8,292 nucleotides of DNA, from assembly GCA_009776395.1 (NCBI GenBank), contig WRNX01000058.1, positions 1 to 8,292 of the forward strand, given 5' to 3'. Positions 5,975-8,292 of the stretch are shown piece by piece (within the stretch, counting starts at the first letter, position 1; every line of letters begins with the position of its first letter). A program made the translations under genes and the position numbers. The stretch is from Lentimicrobiaceae bacterium. GTDB taxonomy: Bacteria > Bacteroidota > Bacteroidia > Bacteroidales > WCHB1-69. The notes under the pieces are model-generated. The model saw only the letters and a program-made list of their open reading frames with translations. It was not told the DNA's origin and made no database searches.

Positions 5975-6617
5975 GAAGCATATAGGTTAATCCGATATTT
6001 ACATTAAGCGATTGCAAATCTTTAAAATCTTTTCCTCCTATTGAAAATTTGTTGGTTGCTAAATTGTATGCAGCTGATAATTTTATTCCAGCCGGAGAAT
6101 TTTTACCAAATTTTAAAAATAATCCAAGTTCGGGTGTAAAAATAAATCCATAATTCTCTTTTCTGGATTGAATATCTTGAATCATTACAGTTTCTGTAGC
6201 GTAGCACAATCCTAAATATAATCCTAAATAGGGTTTAACAATTCCATTGGGCAAAATATGTCCAACAACGCCTACTTGAAAAGGCGCTTTACGAATATAA
6301 CGATAAGTATTTGCATATAAACGAAATCCATTACCTGAATCATACATCTTTGGGGCAACATTTGAATAGTAATTATTAAATCCTATTCTGAATCCAACTG
6401 CCAGATTTTTAATAAGAAAAATTTGTCCATTGAAATGTCCTCCACGCCAACTGTAATTATTCACAAAATTACTGCTTGCTCCAAGCAATGTTCCCGTACT
6501 ATATTCAATGGAATAAAACTGTTTTGTTTGCGCAGAGCAATGAAGAACAGAAAAAGAGCAGAAAGCAGAAAACAGAAAAAGTAACTTGTAACTTGTAACT
6601 CGTAACTTATAATTCAT
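5970..6617 (-). CDS. Small outer-membrane beta-barrel protein
   Basis: A 215-residue exported protein. Residues 1-29 are a signal peptide ending ...LHCSA before QTKQF. The rest alternates polar and hydrophobic residues with many Gly and Tyr, as in 8- to 10-strand barrels: short strands such as AVGFRIGFNNYY, FQVGVVGHIL, VKPYLGLYLGLCYAT, GFIFTPELGLFLKFG, and a terminal strand LNVNIGLTYMLH ending near the C terminus. This places it with the broad outer-membrane beta-barrel/porin-family proteins of Bacteroidota; the ligand or function cannot be told. It follows the DUF4136-like lipoprotein gene by 24 bases and is probably co-transcribed with it. Oddly, most of the signal peptide is encoded by two tandem heptamer arrays (6559-6608), with residues 4-12 (KLRVTSYKL) repeating every seven residues. 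The start ATG at 6615-6617 borders the array; no good alternative start preserves the signal peptide. Confidence 0.8.
   Translation of the reverse strand: MNYKLRVTSYKLLFLFSAFCSFSVLHCSAQTKQFYSIEYSTGTLLGASSNFVNNYSWRGGHFNGQIFLIKNLAVGFRIGFNNYYSNVAPKMYDSGNGFRLYANTYRYIRKAPFQVGVVGHILPNGIVKPYLGLYLGLCYATETVMIQDIQSRKENYGFIFTPELGLFLKFGKNSPAGIKLSAAYNLATNKFSIGGKDFKDLQSLNVNIGLTYMLH
6559..6579 (-). repeat. CAGAAAR heptamer array inside a signal-peptide coding region
   Basis: On the plus strand the units are CAGAAAG CAGAAAA CAGAAAA; a further CAGAAAA lies at 6548-6554, four bases out of register. On the coding strand (TTTTCTG units) it encodes the hydrophobic core of the signal peptide of the outer-membrane protein, around FLFSAFCSF. 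Confidence 0.6.
6581..6608 (-). repeat. GTAACTT heptamer array at the start of the outer-membrane protein gene
   Basis: On the plus strand four units: GTAACTT, GTAACTT, GTAACTC, GTAACTT, then a degenerate ATAATTC that contains part of the start codon complement. On the coding strand (AAGTTAC units) it encodes residues 4-12, KLRVTSYKL, with the seven-residue periodicity expected of a 7-base repeat read in triplets. Confidence 0.8.
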
Positions 6618-6641
6618 ATCTTAAATAATTTAATGTTAATA

Positions 6642-7289
6642 TTAATTTTTGTTAAGTTCTGGAGTTTGATCAAAGCACTGATTGATATATTGCGATATTT
6701 CCGATTCTTTATAATTGCCGGCAATACCGCGCACTAATCCAAAAAAGCAACTTTGCGCATTATACTTATTATCAGAACTCTCTTTTAAAAACATACAATC
6801 CATGATCAATGATTTTGCCGTATAAGAAGTAATCGTTGTATATGAAACAGGATAATAAGGATAGTAAGCACCCCATTCCCAGCAGGAAAACCAGTAAGGA
6901 TCATAGTAATCGTACCACCAGCCATATCCGGAAACTTGAACAAATTTGTTTTCAACATACACAAGATCAAAGAAAAGATCGGGAAGGGAATCGTTTGACA
7001 TTTCTGAAAAAGGAATGTAAAGGAACCCCCTATCTTCCATTTGCTTAATTATCAATTCTTTTTGATAGGTTGCCAAAGTTTTTGTTTCTGTTTCTTTTCC
7101 AAGCGCATCAATATAGATTCCGCTAATGGTGTCACTAATTGAAAAAGTAGAAACTTCGGTAAAATCAAAATTCAGATCTATTTGCGAAATTGCAACTAAT
7201 TGATCTTCAGCGTTTATTTGATCTTCCACATCCTTACATGCGCTAAAAAAAAAGATAAAAACAAAAAATAAAAAGATAAAATTTTTCAT
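6642..7289 (-). CDS. DUF4136-like lipoprotein
   Basis: A 215-residue lipoprotein. The signal MKNFIFLFFVFIFFFSA precedes Cys18, the likely lipidation site. I choose ATG 7287-7289 because it gives a standard lipoprotein signal; an in-frame ATG 24 bases further out (7313) sits in a heptamer repeat and would add the acidic-containing NKVNEYY. The mature part has a short FDFTEVSTFSISD segment, a KELIIKQMEDRGF helix (near 77-89), an aromatic-rich stretch at 122-150 (WWYDYYDPYWFSCWEWG and YYPYYP), then a SLIMDCMFLKE strand and a VRGIAGNY end. This order (a strand with D/F, a helix, a Tyr/Trp/Pro-rich linker, a strand with D) is typical of DUF4136 proteins of Bacteroidota, whose function is unknown. 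It is likely co-transcribed with the barrel protein 24 bases downstream. The assignment is by pattern, not by a search. Confidence 0.75.
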   Translation of the reverse strand: MKNFIFLFFVFIFFFSACKDVEDQINAEDQLVAISQIDLNFDFTEVSTFSISDTISGIYIDALGKETETKTLATYQKELIIKQMEDRGFLYIPFSEMSNDSLPDLFFDLVYVENKFVQVSGYGWWYDYYDPYWFSCWEWGAYYPYYPVSYTTITSYTAKSLIMDCMFLKESSDNKYNAQSCFFGLVRGIAGNYKESEISQYINQCFDQTPELNKN

Positions 7290-7310
7290 ATAATATTCAT
7301 TTACTTTATT

Positions 7311-7352
7311 CATTAATCATTAATCATTAATCAGTAATCACTAAGCACTAAC
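7311..7352. repeat. CAYTAAT heptamer array, copy 4 (6 units)
   Basis: A strict 7-base register: CATTAAT three times, then CAGTAAT, CACTAAG and CACTAAC; the next seven bases, CGCTATT, are a degenerate unit. It fills the gap between the 60-aa membrane protein gene and the DUF4136-like gene. The stop codon (TAG, 7348-7350 on the minus strand) of the former lies in the sixth unit. It is the longest array of this family in the window. Confidence 0.85.
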
Positions 7353-7530
7353 CGCTATTTCTCTGTTTTTTTTCTCTAATTTTCATCACTCCCACTGCAC
7401 CCCAAAACGTAATTGTAATACCGAGAAAAGTACCAAGTAGAATTGGAAATTTTTCTTCATCTTTATACAAAACAAACAAAGGAATGATAACAATGCTAAG
7501 TAGTAAGAAATATCTAAAAACGGTTTTCAT
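7348..7530 (-). CDS. Small membrane protein with two transmembrane helices
   Basis: A 60-residue hypothetical protein that I do not recognise. Two hydrophobic helices are visible: about 4-22 (VFRYFLLLSIVIIPLFVLY) and about 29-50 (PILLGTFLGITITFWGAVGVMK), separated by the charged loop KDEEK, with a basic tail REKKQRNSG. By the positive-inside rule the tail (and hence the N terminus) would face the cytoplasm. An AAGGA Shine-Dalgarno lies eight bases upstream of ATG 7530 and a TAnnTTTG-like -7 box lies about 27 bases upstream, so it looks like a real gene and not a chance ORF. It follows sufB by 60 bases and precedes the DUF4136-like gene by 58, all on the same strand. The stop and the last codons fall in a heptamer array, so the C-terminal tail may vary between strains. 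Confidence 0.65.
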   Translation of the reverse strand: MKTVFRYFLLLSIVIIPLFVLYKDEEKFPILLGTFLGITITFWGAVGVMKIREKKQRNSG

Positions 7531-7538
7531 AAATGTTA

Positions 7539-7543
7539 TCCTT
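7539..7543 (-). promoter_or_regulatory. Shine-Dalgarno AAGGA for the 60-aa membrane protein
   Basis: AAGGA on the minus strand, eight bases from ATG 7530. It is the only clear Shine-Dalgarno at standard spacing that I found before a gene start in this window, and it supports this start codon. Confidence 0.55.
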
Positions 7544-7556
7544 ATAAAACTTGCTG

Positions 7557-7564
7557 CAAAAGTA
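7557..7564 (-). promoter_or_regulatory. Putative -7 box before the 60-aa protein, DUF4136 and barrel genes
   Basis: TACTTTTG followed by CA on the minus strand is an exact TAnnTTTG match. It lies between the sufB stop and the 60-aa gene and would give a leader of about 20 bases. No TTG is found 17-23 bases upstream, so it may be weak or need an activator. It would separate this three-gene set from sufB transcription. Confidence 0.4.
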
Positions 7565-7590
7565 TATTTTTTATTAGATATATTATTACT

Positions 7591-8292
7591 CTACCCTACA
7601 CTTCCTTCTAAACTGATTTCCAACAACTTTTGTGCTTCGGCGGCAAACTCCATAGGAAGTTTATTGAGCACATCTTTGGCGTATCCGTTAACAATAAGAC
7701 TGATGGCAGACTCTTTGTCAATGCCTCGCTGTTGGCAGTAATACAGTTGTTCGTCAGAGATTTTTGAGGTGGTGGCTTCATGTTCCAAAATGGCGTTTTT
7801 GTTGTGGCAATCAACGTAGGGCCAAGTGTGCGCCCCGCAGTTATCGCCCATAAGCAGCGAATCGCACTGTGAGAAATTTCGGGCATTATCGGCTTTCTTT
7901 GCCACACGCACCAAACCTCTGTAACTGTTTTGGCTTTTTCCTGCTGAAATCCCTTTTGATACAATTAAACTGCGCGTGTTTTTGCCCAAGTGTATCATTT
8001 TAGTTCCGGTATCCGCCTGTTGAAAGTTGTTGGTTAATGCCACCGAATAAAACTCGCCGGTAGAATTATCGCCTTTCAACACACAACTCGGGTATTTCCA
8101 AGTAACAGCAGAGCCTGTTTCCACTTGTGTCCACGAAATTTTGGAGTTATCTCCTTTGCAAAGTCCGCGTTTGGTAACGAAGTTGTAAATCCCTCCCTTT
8201 CCGTTTTTGTCGCCCGGATACCAGTTTTGCACGGTAGAGTATTTTACTTCCGCATCTTTGAGGGCAACAATCTCCACTACTGCAGCGTGCAG
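7591..8292 (-). CDS. sufB: Fe-S cluster assembly scaffold SufB, partial (C-terminal 233 residues)
   Basis: SufB is the core scaffold of the cytoplasmic SufBCD complex, on which Fe-S clusters are built with sulfur from SufS. The gene enters from the right edge; the reading frame is open to the last base (LHAAVVEIV...), so the N-terminal half is missing from the window. The fragment is nearly collinear with the E. coli protein: EVKYSTVQNWYPGD, GSAVTWKYPSCVLKGD and NSYRGLV. The conserved Cys in SQCDS (fragment residue 143) corresponds to E. coli Cys405, the essential sulfur-accepting residue, and LEHEATTSK contains the equivalent of Glu434. The C terminus LEGSVG is the usual SufB end (LEHSVG in E. 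coli). SufD, the paralogue, lacks the CGAHT and LEHEATT contexts. The gene normally followed by sufC is here followed by an unrelated small membrane protein. Confidence 0.97.
   Translation of the reverse strand: MHAAVVEIVALKDAEVKYSTVQNWYPGDKNGKGGIYNFVTKRGLCKGDNSKISWTQVETGSAVTWKYPSCVLKGDNSTGEFYSVALTNNFQQADTGTKMIHLGKNTRSLIVSKGISAGKSQNSYRGLVRVAKKADNARNFSQCDSLLMGDNCGAHTWPYVDCHNKNAILEHEATTSKISDEQLYYCQQRGIDKESAISLIVNGYAKDVLNKLPMEFAAEAQKLLEISLEGSVG

Noticed and set aside
7289..7313. The upstream start (ATG 7313) of the DUF4136-like lipoprotein
   Set aside because: That ATG lies in the end of the heptamer array and would put an acidic-containing eight-residue extension before a well-formed lipoprotein signal.
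7311..7352. A CRISPR array
   Set aside because: The repeat unit is 7 bases with no spacers, and no cas genes are present.
7608..7964. A 118-codon minus-strand ORF inside sufB
   Set aside because: It overlaps the clearly conserved SufB frame and its sequence matches no family I know; it is a shadow of sufB.

Overview
The window looks like chromosomal DNA of an AT-rich member of the Bacteroidota, probably an uncultured or environmental lineage. The evidence is the gene families (a two-parvulin PPIase paired with a SurA-like lipoprotein, a stand-alone C-terminal transketolase subunit, a DUF4136-like lipoprotein beside a small outer-membrane barrel), promoter-like TAnnTTTG boxes typical of the phylum, and the scarcity of Shine-Dalgarno sequences. 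I see no rRNA, tRNA, CRISPR array, integrase or transposase.

Layout from left to right. 1-380 (-): N-terminal part of a transketolase C-terminal subunit, running off the left edge. 381-697: intergenic, with leader sequence for transketolase and a 72-bp promoter-bearing repeat facing the next gene. 698-3286 (+): two abutting genes, a parvulin-type PPIase and a SurA-like lipoprotein, probably one operon for periplasmic and outer-membrane protein folding. 3306-4643 (-): ffh, the signal recognition particle GTPase, convergent with that operon and carrying a second copy of the 72-bp repeat as its upstream region. 4644-5035: intergenic, with a textbook Bacteroidota promoter and a leader containing an 18-codon ORF. 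5036-5959 (+): rfbD/rmlD (dTDP-rhamnose synthesis), with a palindromic repeat inserted in frame. 5970-7530 (-): outer-membrane barrel, DUF4136-like lipoprotein and a 60-aa two-helix membrane protein, transcribed right to left. 7591-8292 (-): C-terminal half of sufB (Fe-S cluster assembly), running off the right edge.

The genes are mostly housekeeping and cell-envelope functions: carbon metabolism, SRP targeting, periplasmic folding, O-antigen sugar, outer membrane and Fe-S assembly. I find no convincing new multi-gene system. The unusual content is in the repeats. These are (1) a palindromic element coding for about 16 residues inside RfbD; (2) a 72-bp, 94% identical repeat upstream of two unrelated genes; (3) CAYTAAT heptamer arrays at four gene boundaries, which supply the stop codons of several genes; and (4) two other heptamer arrays that together encode most of the signal peptide of the outer-membrane protein. 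Together they suggest a genome in which short repeats move or expand at gene edges and are sometimes absorbed into coding sequence.
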